Under the pieces are notes generated by a model. The model ran no database searches. It saw only the letters and a list, made by a program, of their open reading frames with translations, and was not told the origin of the DNA. DNA of 64,000 nucleotides from Physcomitrium patens (Eukaryota > Streptophyta > Bryopsida > Funariales > Funariaceae): positions 5,401,878 to 5,465,877 of the forward strand of contig NC_037271.1 in the NCBI RefSeq assembly GCF_000002425.4, read 5' to 3'. This document shows, piece after piece, positions 1 through 10,934 of this stretch; positions within the stretch are counted from its first letter, which is position 1; the number at the start of each line of letters is the position of its first letter. The position numbers and the translations under genes were made by a program.

Positions 1-36
1 TTCTTGTCAAATCAAGTCTTGTGAATGATTTTGAGG

Positions 37-68
<32 letters not shown>

Positions 69-768
69 TGTTGTAAGGATTTACTTGGCTATGGTGATTT
101 AGCCATTTTAGTAAAATTTTAGAGTTTTTTCTATTCTTCACACTTTCACTCTTAGATTCCCTCTTTGTGGTGTAAGAGGTAGCTTGAATTATTTGTGTGT
201 AGATTCATCATTTTTCCTTAAGAGTGTATTAGTTATGCATTTGTATTTGATTTAGATTACATGCTTTGTAATTGATTTGTAGTACTCAATGTATTGTGTA
301 TAAAAATATTTGTTTATATCTATAAAAAAAATCAATGTATTGTGTATAACAATATTTTTTTACATCTATATAAAAAAAATCTATATGTATATACATACAT
401 ATATATATATATATAGTATCATTTAAGGAAGTTTGTAATATTTGCTATATTAATTTCTTTGCTACTTAAACTTCTATGATTAAAAATTCTTAAAGAATTA
501 TCTATGTAGAATTTTTTTCAAATATTTAATTCTATATTATTTAAAGTTATTACTTTAGATTATATTTATATAAAAAATTGGTTTTTAATATTAAAAAAAT
601 ACATACTTGCAATTGTAGAAAATGGAAACATAATAAGCATTCTACTTATTATTTCTTCTTCATTTATTTTTAGTTGAAGATATTCCTTTTTGATGTATTT
701 GCTTCAAATGAAAGATCCTTTAATTCTGTGGTTGAGATTCATCCTAGTGATATCTTAGTTGGATGTGA
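1..768. other. AT-rich stretch without a supported gene
   Basis: No open frame or known motif is convincing here. It holds a 29-base poly-A run near 38-66, an imperfect tandem duplication of about 46 bases around 285-375 (the AATGTATTGTGTATAA core occurs twice) and a short (TA)n tract near 399-414. It is probably intergenic sequence or the 3' flank of the exon-like pieces on the minus strand to the right. Confidence 0.4.
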
Positions 769-942
769 TTAATTTGAGTTTGCAGTTTTACTTTGTAATC
801 CAAAGATATCAGCCACAGCAAGATCATTTGGTACACTTGCATTCTTACATTCAAAATGAAGGGCTTGCAATTCGGCAAACACAGTGCATGCGAGGGATTG
901 TCCTCTCAACAACAATCTAAATCTTTCTGCGTACAAACACAT
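769..942 (-). CDS. Possible terminal exon or small ORF, 57 codons, unidentified
   Basis: A minus-strand frame runs from an ATG at 942 to a TAA at 769 and gives 57 residues of ordinary composition, with stretches such as RLLLRGQSLACTVFAELQ and PNDLAVADIFGLQ. It has no low-complexity bias and lies in sequence richer in GC than its surroundings. A splice acceptor (TACGCAG) lies just inside the ATG, so it may be the last exon of a spliced gene whose other exons could be the pieces at 1305-1390 and 1709-1791. I do not recognise the protein. A 47-codon plus-strand frame overlaps it, so coding status is uncertain. Confidence 0.3.
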   Translation of the reverse strand: MCLYAERFRLLLRGQSLACTVFAELQALHFECKNASVPNDLAVADIFGLQSKTANSN

Positions 943-1304
943 GTTTATGACCCTAAACCTAATTGTAACTTATTCTTCCAAAATGTCAGCTTGAGTTAAC
1001 AATCACACCTGTAGTGATGGTATCATTGTGAATAGTGAACTGCGATTAGTTCATTTTGATTAGTGATCCTGTATCACTATGCAGACTACAGCTGTGAAGA
1101 CGTATTTCTCTACACAATTGTTGATGGTGAAATTGACTATGACTGCGCAAAAATTCAAGTTCTTTCCACCTCAGTTGCCGTCAGCACTGGATTAATCCAA
1201 TCGTATTAATTAGAAGTTTTTATTGACAATTGGGTTCCTAGTATAGATGAACAAACGAGACATCGATGTACAAGTGAAAATTCGTTATGTTTCCTGCAGT
1301 TTAC
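943..1304. other. No gene seen; possible intron
   Basis: Nothing convincing is seen on either strand. If the flanking minus-strand pieces are exons, this is the intron between them. A telo-box-like sequence (GACCCTAAACC) lies near 949-959. Confidence 0.3.
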
Positions 1305-1390
1305 GAATGTACTGTAGAAGCTATACTCAAGCCCAAGTGATGAGAAGCCATATGTGAAGTGCTTTTTCTTTCTGCATTCAACTTCACAAG
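1305..1390 (-). CDS. Exon-like segment, unidentified
   Basis: On the minus strand a CCTGCAG acceptor is followed by an open frame beginning LVKLNAERKSTSHMASHH and ending at a GTAAAC donor-like site, 86 bp in all. Composition looks coding and no repeat is involved. The phase left by the candidate exon at 1709-1791 (two extra bases) does not join directly to this one, so either an exon is missing between them or a boundary is wrong. No family assignment is made. Confidence 0.28.
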
Positions 1391-1391
1391 C

Positions 1392-1708
1392 TGCAGGACA
1401 TGATTTCCATGTACAGGAAATGCAGGAGTATCTCATCATTTTCTTACATAATAAGTGGAGAAGTACCTCTATTTATACTTTTATTAGGGTTTACCAATGA
1501 TCTACGAAGGTTTACCGAAGCTCTAGAAATGATCGATGAGAATGGAAATTCCTTGAGCAATGAAAACTCTCCCTGAAACATGAAAGTCAGCTTCAGCAGA
1601 CTCATCTCACGTGGAAGTACTAAATTTTACTGAGGCGATGTTCTTCATCTTTGTTCCATTAATCATGTGATGATGTTGCAAAAAAAAAAAAATGGTATGA
1701 TTGCTCAC
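1392..1708. other. No gene seen; possible intron
   Basis: If the neighbouring minus-strand pieces are exons this would be an intron. It contains a good acceptor (CATGTTTCAG, minus strand) followed by about 57 open bases and a GTAAAC donor, a weaker further exon candidate. A TTTATTAGGGTTTACC telo-box-like sequence lies near 1480. Confidence 0.25.
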
Positions 1709-1791
1709 CTGTGCAGCCTCTTGAATGGTAACTCTTCAGCATTGATATAAAAATCAACACTTCCATGCTTATCACCCATTACTCGAGTAAC
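1709..1791 (-). CDS. Strong exon-like segment, unidentified
   Basis: The minus strand reads acceptor AATCCAG, then 83 bp open in one frame only (starting VTRVMGDKHGSVDFYINAEE), then a near-consensus donor AG|GTGAGC at 1708/1709. The other two frames are stopped. Charge and hydrophobic distribution and the good donor make it the best of the exon candidates at the left end. I do not recognise the protein family. It would belong to a minus-strand gene lying roughly between 0.77 and 2.7 kb, of which no complete model can be built. Confidence 0.4.
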
Positions 1792-1918
1792 CTGGATTCG
1801 ATATTAGCTTTCACAGAAAATAAAAAATAAAAAATAATGATAAATGACAAAGAATTAAAAACAATAGTACCTAAATTAGGAAGAGGAATTTAGGAAGAAA
1901 CAGTAAATAAGTAAATAA

Positions 1919-1957
<39 letters not shown>

Positions 1958-3806
1958 ACAGTAAAAACGAACGCTGCGTTCAGATGCCTTCATATTTATA
2001 TATATATATATATATACATACATCTAAAAACAATCTCTATAAGTAACTATAAACTAGGACAAAATAACAGTTATGCGGGTACCAATTAACCAGATTGGAC
2101 TGTAGCAGTTTAACATCTCTGTATTTGGAAGAGCTTTAACAGGCGTTCACTGTCGCTTCACAACCGAGACAAACTGAAAGTCCTCTCTGCAGGATCTGAG
2201 ACGAAGGGTGTTGACACTGCGTTGGATGCAAGGTGGAACAGCTCACAGGGTGTTTGCAAGGCGGTGTAGAAAGTACAGCTTTACAGATGTAATGTGAGCA
2301 AAAAAATAAAAATGAATGCAGCGCACAATCCAATGATAAGGTCATCAAGTAAGCTACAAGTGGAGCTCATGGCTGGCAGGTGATGAGGGCCGGGGAATTC
2401 TTCATGACGGACAGTTTGCTGACATTGCCAAGTACACCGCCCATCCCTCGAGCCTTTGCGGTACAAGTGATCATCAATACATGCAATGTTCGGTATTCCC
2501 AGTCGCTGCAGATAGAAAGAATAAAAGGGCATGTTCTCTTACAACACCGAGAGTCTCTCACCATGCGTTTTCAGTAATTGGGGATTTATAATACCGATGA
2601 TAGCTTAAGAGCCTGCAGCTTACCCACCGCGTTGGTAGATAACCAGGATCTGTTGTGAACATTTCATTTACCAAACTAATCTCTTGTAGAATCATTATGT
2701 ACTGCAAAAGTTGATTAGGCATTAACATCTATGCAGCTGGTGTGGAGAAGAAGATGCGAATCTAGACAGCGCATCTCGGTGCTTCTGGGGAACAGGGTTT
2801 CATTCAGAGATGAGGTGAGATGGCACAGGCGTGCCACAGCTTGGGCTGTTGCGATTCCAGGCTGTGATCCAGCGGATGAACCGCGTTTTGGATACAGATC
2901 GATCAAGTAGAAGCAATAGATTCGAGAATCGTGTTGGACTGTAGAGGTATAACCCAAGGGGATTTTGAAGCTTTGGTTACAATTGAGGGGGATGCACCTG
3001 AAAGAACTGTCGGACGATTCTGGAAAGATTTGACTCGGGGGTATTTTTTTTCGTTTTTCTTACCCCGACACGTCGATCTCAAGCCAATTCTACCACGGAA
3101 AGGAACGAAAACGTAGGCCACCAACCAGGATCGTAATCGGGTCCCGCGCGTGGCCACGGATGTATGTATAGATGCAGCAATCAAGCATTCCCCCGTTTTC
3201 TGCCCAGGCGACGATCTTGGTACTCTAGCTTGCCGACTTTCTCCCACGCAATGGCAGTGATAACACACTCATCATCTTCGTGGAATAGAATTGCTCAGAT
3301 GACTTACAATGCGTCCAATGTGGGAGTGCCAGTTTCACTTCTTACATGGCAGTCAAGCTTCATAACTTCATAAAACTAACCAGCTCAATTCATTGGGAAA
3401 ATAAACAATTCATCATACTGCACACGGTTATAAGGACAGGGAATCATTGTTTCCCATGCGAAGAGTTTGCTAAGCGTGAACTTGTAGACAGCAAACTACG
3501 CATTGATGAATCACCGTTTTCACATCAGAGGGGCAACAACTGACGCGAACGGCGGTAACATGTTCGACTAGGGAGCTAGCAATGGAGCCAGCTCGCTCCA
3601 GCTGAGAGCGAGGTTCAAATAATAATGGTTCTACCTCAAAGCGGCGGAACGCAGGGGAGTAATTTAGAAAGCATAAATGATTGCAAGTAAATCTACACAG
3701 GCCACCCAGCAGGACTGATCCACGGCGCGAACATCGCCTTCAATCGCCAACCAGAGGAAAGAATGCATCAGTCTGGCAAGCCACGCACGTCATTGCGCTG
3801 AGCGCG
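1792..3806. other. Region without a supported gene; (GA)n and (TA)n tracts
   Basis: This holds a (AG)n tract at 1921-1953 and a (TA)n tract near 1999-2016. From about 2100 the base composition is gene-like and several 60-120 codon frames occur on both strands, but none has recognisable domains or a coherent splice pattern. It may contain upstream exons of the minus-strand gene to the left and the 3' flank of the EXORDIUM-like gene to the right (gene end at 3807). Confidence 0.35.
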
Positions 3807-4895
3807 TTACGCCTGTCCAGCGCACTGCTTTGTACCCGGGTGGTACATCCATGGGACGAGGTATTTGCGACCTCTAGCACCGTGCACATTGAAGCTGGCG
3901 CCTTTCGAGTCAACAAGCAGGTCCCCAGGATATCCAGGGAATGCGTTGGGCCCGTAAGTTCCTGCGCACACCCCTGCAACCTCAAGAGGGTCCCTGGGAT
4001 CGCCCTGGAAATACCCGTTTCCATAGGGGTTGGTCGCCGCGCCAGCAATCATACCCGCAATGTTGATGATCATACCGTCCACTCCAGCATCACCATTGGG
4101 GGCCTTCAACGGGGGCGTGTCCGGTCCAGTTCCAGGCGCTGGTTTGAAAAACGGCCAAGCGCAGTACCCGCCACAGAATTTGGCTGAATTTCCAACCCAC
4201 ACGTAAGGAAGCTTGTTCCTCTTAGTGAGACTCTGCGCGGGGATCACTGAGTGGGTGGCGCATAGCGAGCTGCAGAATCCCTGCACGGCGACATCTGGTC
4301 CGGTTAGAACAACATACAAACCAGCGGGGTCGAGCACCAATCCCTTCTTCAAGGATGAGACCACAAGCTTCTCGATATCTGCCTGTTTCAAGTTCTTCCC
4401 CAAACTGTATTTCCAGTCATGGACTTGGCTACCGAGCACCACGTTCGGTGCAACTGGCGATCTCTTGGTATTCCTGAATCCCTTAGTGATTGCCCACCAT
4501 CCTTTGACTGTGGGAAACCGCGTCGCAGGCTTCGGGGTGCTAAAAGAATTCAAGAAAGAATGGACGATAGCCTTCTGCGTCAAGCTCCAGGAACCATAGT
4601 AGACCACATGCACTTTTAGAACACATTTCCTGTCACCCGTCAAAATGGGCCCCTTGTGATACTTGACGTCGGGGCCCTGATCCACCACAAGGAACTTGCT
4701 GTTGACATTGAGATTGTTCTTCACGAACAGATGGAACGGAAGAGCGCGGGATGCATGCGCCCATAACTCATCAGCTCCGGCTTCGGACACTCCAGTCACA
4801 GATAAATCATCAGACACTCCGGCCACCACAAGAATTGCAAATACGAGACCGCGAACTGCAACGCAGTGCCAGGAGACACTGTTCCGTCCTGCCAT
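3807..4895 (-). CDS. EXL: EXORDIUM-like / phosphate-induced protein 1, secreted
   Basis: A single-exon gene of 362 codons on the minus strand. The start chosen is the ATG at 4895-4893; the frame is open further upstream but only to a GTG. Residues 1-30 look like a signal peptide: a basic start (MAGRNSVSWHCVAVRG) and then a hydrophobic core (LVFAILVVAGV), so the product should enter the secretory pathway and reach the apoplast or cell wall. The rest matches the PHI-1/EXORDIUM family (PF04674): YHKGPILTG, VHVVYYGSW, VVLTGPDVAVQGFC, YVWVGNSAKFCGGYCAWPF, DGMIINIAGMIAGAATNPYG, GYFQG, YPGDLLVDSKGASFNVHG and GRKYLVPWMYHP, in the family order. Paired cysteines of the secreted domain are kept. In Arabidopsis EXO supports brassinosteroid-linked growth and carbon responses; the exact role here is inference. 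No frameshift is seen. Length is slightly above the usual 300-340. Confidence 0.95.
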   Translation of the reverse strand: MAGRNSVSWHCVAVRGLVFAILVVAGVSDDLSVTGVSEAGADELWAHASRALPFHLFVKNNLNVNSKFLVVDQGPDVKYHKGPILTGDRKCVLKVHVVYYGSWSLTQKAIVHSFLNSFSTPKPATRFPTVKGWWAITKGFRNTKRSPVAPNVVLGSQVHDWKYSLGKNLKQADIEKLVVSSLKKGLVLDPAGLYVVLTGPDVAVQGFCSSLCATHSVIPAQSLTKRNKLPYVWVGNSAKFCGGYCAWPFFKPAPGTGPDTPPLKAPNGDAGVDGMIINIAGMIAGAATNPYGNGYFQGDPRDPLEVAGVCAGTYGPNAFPGYPGDLLVDSKGASFNVHGARGRKYLVPWMYHPGTKQCAGQA

Positions 4896-7052
4896 TGAGC
4901 GATGCGCGGTTTTAACCGGCACTTGCTGGTACCGAAGCTCCTGTGACGCTCAGCTTCACGGTTTGTATGATTGCACCAACTTCCCTCTCGAATCTGTCAG
5001 GGAGGCTAGTCAGATACTAAACGCAATTCAAAGCTTCATAATCAACGACCGCCTTCTGAATTCGAACAAACCAATATGCAGCCCCAAACACTTGTGATCA
5101 GATTATCGATAACACCAGCAAAAGAAATAAAAAAGTAAAAATCGCAGTAAATGAACTATTCACTCACTCGAGGATGACGACGCTTCGCTTTCAACTGATT
5201 CACAACATCGTCAACCCCTGAGCACTAGATTTTAAACTAATCTAAAGACACACAGACAGATTCAATACAATGCTGAAAGTGAGGCATCCACGCGCGCGGA
5301 CCGATACAATGAAACCTACACCACATTGCACAAGATTGCAGAAACCAGAATCTCCTAAGCCGCGAACTGTAGATATGCTACACGGAGGTTGATTGGAGGC
5401 GTGCGAGATAAAAAGACAACCTGGGTATTTCCGAGCACAGGGGAGCTCCAATGGAGAGAGCAGGGATGGCCCTGCAGGACGGGGACAAGCAATGCAATGC
5501 GTGTTGGTAGAAATATCACCACCAGAAGATGGGTGTTTCAGGCAAATGTGGCAAAGAGCGCTGAGTGCAGCTCGCGAATGAGGCAAGCGCGAGAGTTAAG
5601 GAGCAGAGGTGCGATCGCCACTCTTTCGGGAATCGCACGTTCTTTCCTCCCCATCGCAACAGCGATTACGCACATCATCCATCGTCTCCCTCGCATCTTC
5701 ACAGTTCTTTCCCTCCCTTCCCTGACTCTCTCTCTCCCGCTTCGCGTTGCAGTTGGCCCACCCACCCCCTGGTAACTTCCCCACCCCGCGTAAAACGATA
5801 CGCCCTTCGACTGGCAAGGCAGTGACCAAAAATCACGCTGTGCACATCGAACCCACATCGGATCTGCTAATCTCAAAATTAGCCCATGTCACTGCACCCG
5901 AGGATAATCTTCCTTAATCCACGGACAACATATTTTACCGATAGGCACGGTGGGGGCATCGAACAGGCTTCGCAACTGAGGATAGCAGCTCCAGCGGTGT
6001 CATCTGAGCAAAAACGATAATTTGAATGGCCTTGACGCGGCCACAAGCTGCGAGCAGTAGGTGCGCTGGCCGCTATCTGTGACCCACTCAAGCCATGAAA
6101 ATCTACTCTTCCTCCTTCACTCTACTTGCTAGATCCGTCCCACCCGTTATCTTTTTTCACTTGTGGGGCCTCTCTCTCGGGATATTCTGTCTCTTGTTCG
6201 CAGGCCAAATCTAAAGTGCTACGCAATGCTGCTGCTGCAGCTGCCGTTGTTAGTTTTTTTCTATCTGTTTGTGAGGATCAAGCACACCATCCACCATTCT
6301 AGTTGCGGATCTATCCACGAACCACATTCATAAAACTTGTGATGTGAAACTGCAAGGCTACTACTTTACGTAGGGCAAGAAAAATAACAAGCTACAAGCT
6401 GGTTCTCCATGTCCAGGATTCCACCTTCAAGCAACTGCAGGAATTTCCTTTTCCTTCCTTTCTTTTTTAATTTGGTACGTTGGTTTTTGCCTGATTGCCA
6501 AGCAGTTTACATGTTTTCTATGAATGAAAGTTGTGTTTAACTATATACCCGAAGGAGAATCTATAATGTTGTAGAATTCTCATGTTAACCAGGCATAATT
6601 AATTAAGACTGAAACTGGGTGAATGTGAATTTCAGTCTTATTTAAGACGAATTGTGAGATGAAATTGTGGGTCTACAATTCAACCGTTTTGTGGATGAAT
6701 ATTGGTCCGGTTCCTTTGGTAAAAGTTACAACTGGTGCATAAAAAGTGATTAGTGCCGTTAATTAATTAAAGAGTACACGTGGCAGCAGCCTAGTCGCTT
6801 CTGACATGTCTTCCATGCCTTCCATCTGTCATAATCCTTAAAATTTGGGTTTAACGCCCATCATTCATTCGTTCATCTATCAGGTAGATGAAGGTAGATG
6901 ATTTTCATCCACTACTCCCATGTGGAATACTTGACCGGAATTGATTTTTTATTCCATTTTCTAATGGGGGAATTAAAGGAAGTGGAAGTGGAGAAATGCC
7001 ACGATGTGTGTAATTGAAACCTATGGAAAGCAATCAAATAGATAATGTGCTA

Positions 7053-7091
<39 letters not shown>

Positions 7092-7129
7092 TTGATAAAG
7101 TAAGATAAGAAGGGTTTTTTCAACGGAAA

Positions 7130-7170
<41 letters not shown>

Positions 7171-9780
7171 TATTGTTCCGACTCAGTGAAGTGATAGGGT
7201 GTGAACACAACATTGTATTTGAAGCTTATTAATATGTTTAGAAAATAATTTGGTAGTGAAAGTGTTCCCAGTCTAAATAACGTAGTTGGCAATATCACCC
7301 TATTAATTATATATATATATATATATATGGAGAGAGAGAGAGAGATGTATGTGTTACTAAATCCAAGAGCACTAATATGGATTATTCATAGATATTCGAC
7401 AATGATCTATATTTTAAAACAACTTCATTTATTGATTATTTTTTATAATTAGACGCGCTCTCACAACACTTGTGCACCAGTATAATGCACCCCCAAATTA
7501 AATGAAATAATATGTTATTTTTTCATTAGCTGGTATTTGGGTGCATAGAGGTTACTATCACAGGATTAAATTTGAACACAGTGTTTGTAAAACATTAATT
7601 CAATCCACAATCACTCTTACTGCCCCTCCCAATGATATACATATAGAAAAAGTATAACAGTTGACAAATCAATAACCAGACAGGCATCTTTTCTTTTTCT
7701 TTTTCTTCTACTAAATTACAATACCTTGTTGTTCACATCATAATAAATAACGTAGTTGAACTAATTTGAACAGTTTACAAACTTTGATGTACTCCTAAAG
7801 CAGAATAGAGAAAGAAGAAATTAACATAATAATTTGAAAAAGTTAAATTAAAATGAACCATACAGTGTGTATATTTTGAATTATGATCAACATGATGGAA
7901 TTGTTTTTTAAAGATTTGTTCATGGGTAATTAAAAATACATTTTGAATGATACTCTCAAACTTTAAGCAATTTTTTTGTACACACAACAAATTTCCTGAA
8001 CATGAGGGTCAATTTGGCAATAATCAAAGTGGAAATAAACATTGATTTGGTGTAATTGCAGGATGCATTTTCAAAGGCATCTGAATTTGTTAAGTGTAAA
8101 ATCAATAGGCACAGTAAGTTATCACCTACTGTGATATAAATGGATTGGAAAACTTTCCCCATTTTGCACAAAGTTTATATACTTTGTTTATAAAACAGGT
8201 GTAAATAGTACGTTAATTTTGTAATGTGACAATGATCAATCCTGAAAAATCTCACAATTCGAAGTGACAGTTCCCACTTATGTTAAAAAAAGCAAGAAAT
8301 GCAAACAAACTTGTAAACCTAATAATAATATTATTTTAAATCCTCGCTCATTCATGTCAGCTAATGCTTCAAAATGGTGGGTATTCTTTACATATACATA
8401 TATATATATATATATACATCGAATCAATCATCCAAGATTTTTAAGTGGCTCACGCCTGTAAAGACATACAGCTCCCTGTAACTCTTTCACAAAGCATCTG
8501 GTTTCTAAATAGACTTCCCGAAAAACCCACATTAAGATTTGGATTTATGATTTCCTGCTGGTTCCAAAAACAAAATGTCAAAACTTCAAACACACATTAT
8601 GCATGACAGAATTAATATCCTTTTATTTTAGTTGTGGGATCTTCACCCTGTGAAACAATTCATTTACTCTTTCTGTTTGTAAGCAAATTGTCTCGTGTGT
8701 TGGTTTGTTAGTTAGTTTGTGTGCCATCTTATATACTATATAATATTGCTTTGTTTTTCTGTAATAAATAGCGCATCATGACTTGTACGTATTTATAAAA
8801 AGGCCAAAATTCCCGTCCCCTTGCTTCCGAGAGAATCCTTCGCAGTCCTAGAGCTCCTCACGGCTTGAAGAAATGCAAATACACACCACCACACGAAAAT
8901 TGGCCAGCGATAAAGCGTAGACTGTGTGATTCTGTGTGTGTGAGAGAGAGAGAGTCAAGCGACGACGCAGCTGCTGGCAATGTCGCTTCTCACTTTGCTG
9001 CTGCTGCTATTGCTGCGACGACGCAGCTGAATCCGCAGGCAATACGGTGTAGTAGGGTCGGATGAGATTAGAAAGCCTGAGCAGGGGGACGGCAGCGAGT
9101 GAGCGAGTGCCGCATGTCCATCAGGTTGGCAGGATTATCCGGGAGATCAGCGGACTCGCAGCAGCACCTCCTCCGTCCCTCCAGACGCTGCATTGATTCA
9201 GGAGCTCTGCGCCCACTCGGATTAGAAACACACGCATCGTTCGGACCCTCCCCCCCGATTCGAATCCCACTAAGGGAGGGCTGATGTTGTTGCATTTCAT
9301 TGCGCACTGGCATTCAGCAGCTGCTACGCCACAATCTCAGCAGCTCCGAAAGCAAATTGCCCTGCGCTGCTGCTGCTGCAGCCAACGACAAACCCTACAG
9401 ACAGACCCACGAGATCGCTGTGGCGCATAACAGCCATCGCCAACAGTTAATTAAGTTCATGTCAGAATCCCCATCTATGGATTAAATGGGCTATTAAAAT
9501 GATTGATGACTGTTCCTTTTGTTATCGCTGGGACCAGAGTGATCCTATCTGGAATTGGCAGACGCGGGATCGATTCCTCATGATTGCACACATTGCAGCA
9601 CTTACAATAGTGCGTCAGCTGGTAGAGCGAGCGGTTGGTAGAGGAAGAGCCAGGAAGAGCGAAGTAGAGCGAGCTGAGAGGTTTAGCGATGGCGGTGACG
9701 TATTTTCACATAAGTTTAACCATGTTGTTGTAGGGAGTTTAGCATTGAATCACTCACCATTGTCTATCAATATCCACAGT
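4896..9780. other. Long intergenic region upstream of the EXORDIUM-like gene
   Basis: I find no supported gene. GC-richer islands lie at about 5240-6230 and 8820-9770; they contain CT-rich tracts (5640-5770) and GCT/CGA-type repeats (8960-9030, 9350-9390), as in plant promoters or 5' UTRs, and several overlapping frames on both strands without domains. Between them the DNA is AT-rich with (TA)n tracts at about 7060-7086, 7136-7167, 7309-7328 and 8393-8415. A perfect 10-bp hairpin lies at 6605-6639. The segment next to 4896 should hold the EXORDIUM-like promoter, but no clear TATA box is seen. Confidence 0.4.
7136..7167. repeat. (TA)n microsatellite
   Basis: Uninterrupted TA dinucleotides, about 15 units, preceded by TGTGTG. 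It is one of several (TA)n tracts in this intergenic region. Confidence 0.95.
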
Positions 9781-10934
9781 TGATTAAGAGAACATAATTT
9801 TTAGGATGAGTATTCGTCTAACACAACACTTATAATTTAGAGCCATCACTGTCCTATTATTTTGAATATGAAATCTAAATGACATCAAGATTGAGCATTG
9901 TACCCTTGACAAGGGAGCTGTGCCCAAGCACTCTGTCCACCCTCAATGATCCAGAGCAGATGTGAGCTCTATTCTTGATAGATATGGTCCAAAAGTTTGT
10001 ACCATCGGCTAAATGTCAGTGTACTCGGATCTTAGTTGAAATGTAATTTTGATATTCTATAGACAATTTTCTCAACTAAAGAACTAATTGTCATAGAAGC
10101 CATCTAGAACAAAGTCATGCACATTATAGTCATCGACCATGTCTTGGACAAAAGCCTTTGACAACATACTTTAAAGGAATGGATGCTGACTATTCTGTAT
10201 TAATTGATGCAAACCTACTTGCTAGTAGGTAGCAGGTTCTTCAAGGTCACATTTTTGTCACCAAAAGGCATGTACAACAACCTCTACTCCATCGTAAAAT
10301 ACAAGGGCAAGGAAATACCTTTTACTCCTTAGAGTCCCTTCTTCTCTGTACAAAATAAGGATTCATACAAATACTTATCATGTTTTATTTAGATTTAGTT
10401 TTGGATTTGATTCAATATCTTTGCTAAGAAAATTTTCTAAACATCATTGCCTTACATCTAGGCAAAGTCATGCTGATTAAAGAAGCATCATTCTACACAA
10501 ACAAGATAAAGGAATCCAAAGTCAAACTTTGAATCTAAGATGTTATCAAAATACTAGAAAAAATTAGCTTCTCAGATCCGACTCTAAATACATTATTAGT
10601 ATATAAGATTATAATTTTAGGGGATATAAACAAATACTCCAAATACCTAGATTTTGGATATACTATTAGTAAATATAGACAACAAAGAGAAGACTATGAC
10701 ATCACATAGAGTTAAAAATATCTACCCTTTTGAGACATGATATTACAACCTCAAATATATTTTAGAGCTACTAGCAATAATATCAAAGAAAAACTTTGCC
10801 CACACTAGTGTCTTTAGGAATCTTGAGGTCTATTTTAGAATTTTTCCAACCTTGATTACCTTCACTTTTAAGTGATTACAACTAAATTGCAGATCCAAAC
10901 TGCATTAAGATCTCTCTATATCAATACCTCTTCA
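9781..10934. other. AT-rich, unassigned; possible degenerate coding remnant
   Basis: No LTR, no retroelement domain and no intact frame. Plus-strand translation shows protein-like stretches between stops (for example around 9915-10030 and 10230-10700), so this may be an old decayed gene or element, but I cannot name a family. It ends where the older LTR starts at 10935. Confidence 0.3.

Noticed and set aside
2281..2580. LGIPNIACIDDHLY on the minus strand, slightly like a DIRS-type RT motif
   Set aside because: Only one short motif; the rest of the frame does not continue as reverse transcriptase.
3681..4187. 168-codon plus-strand frame
   Set aside because: Antisense shadow of the EXORDIUM-like gene, whose minus-strand protein matches the family throughout.
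4896..4922. Upstream extension of the EXORDIUM-like protein by nine residues
   Set aside because: It starts at GTG; the next codon choice, ATG at 4895, gives a normal signal peptide.
9250..9275. B-box-like GATTCGAATCCC
   Set aside because: The flanking bases do not form a T stem on either strand, and no A box is present.
9610..9660. tRNA-like D-arm sequence GTCAGCTGGTAGAGCGAGC
   Set aside because: No acceptor stem or T arm could be matched at the right spacing.
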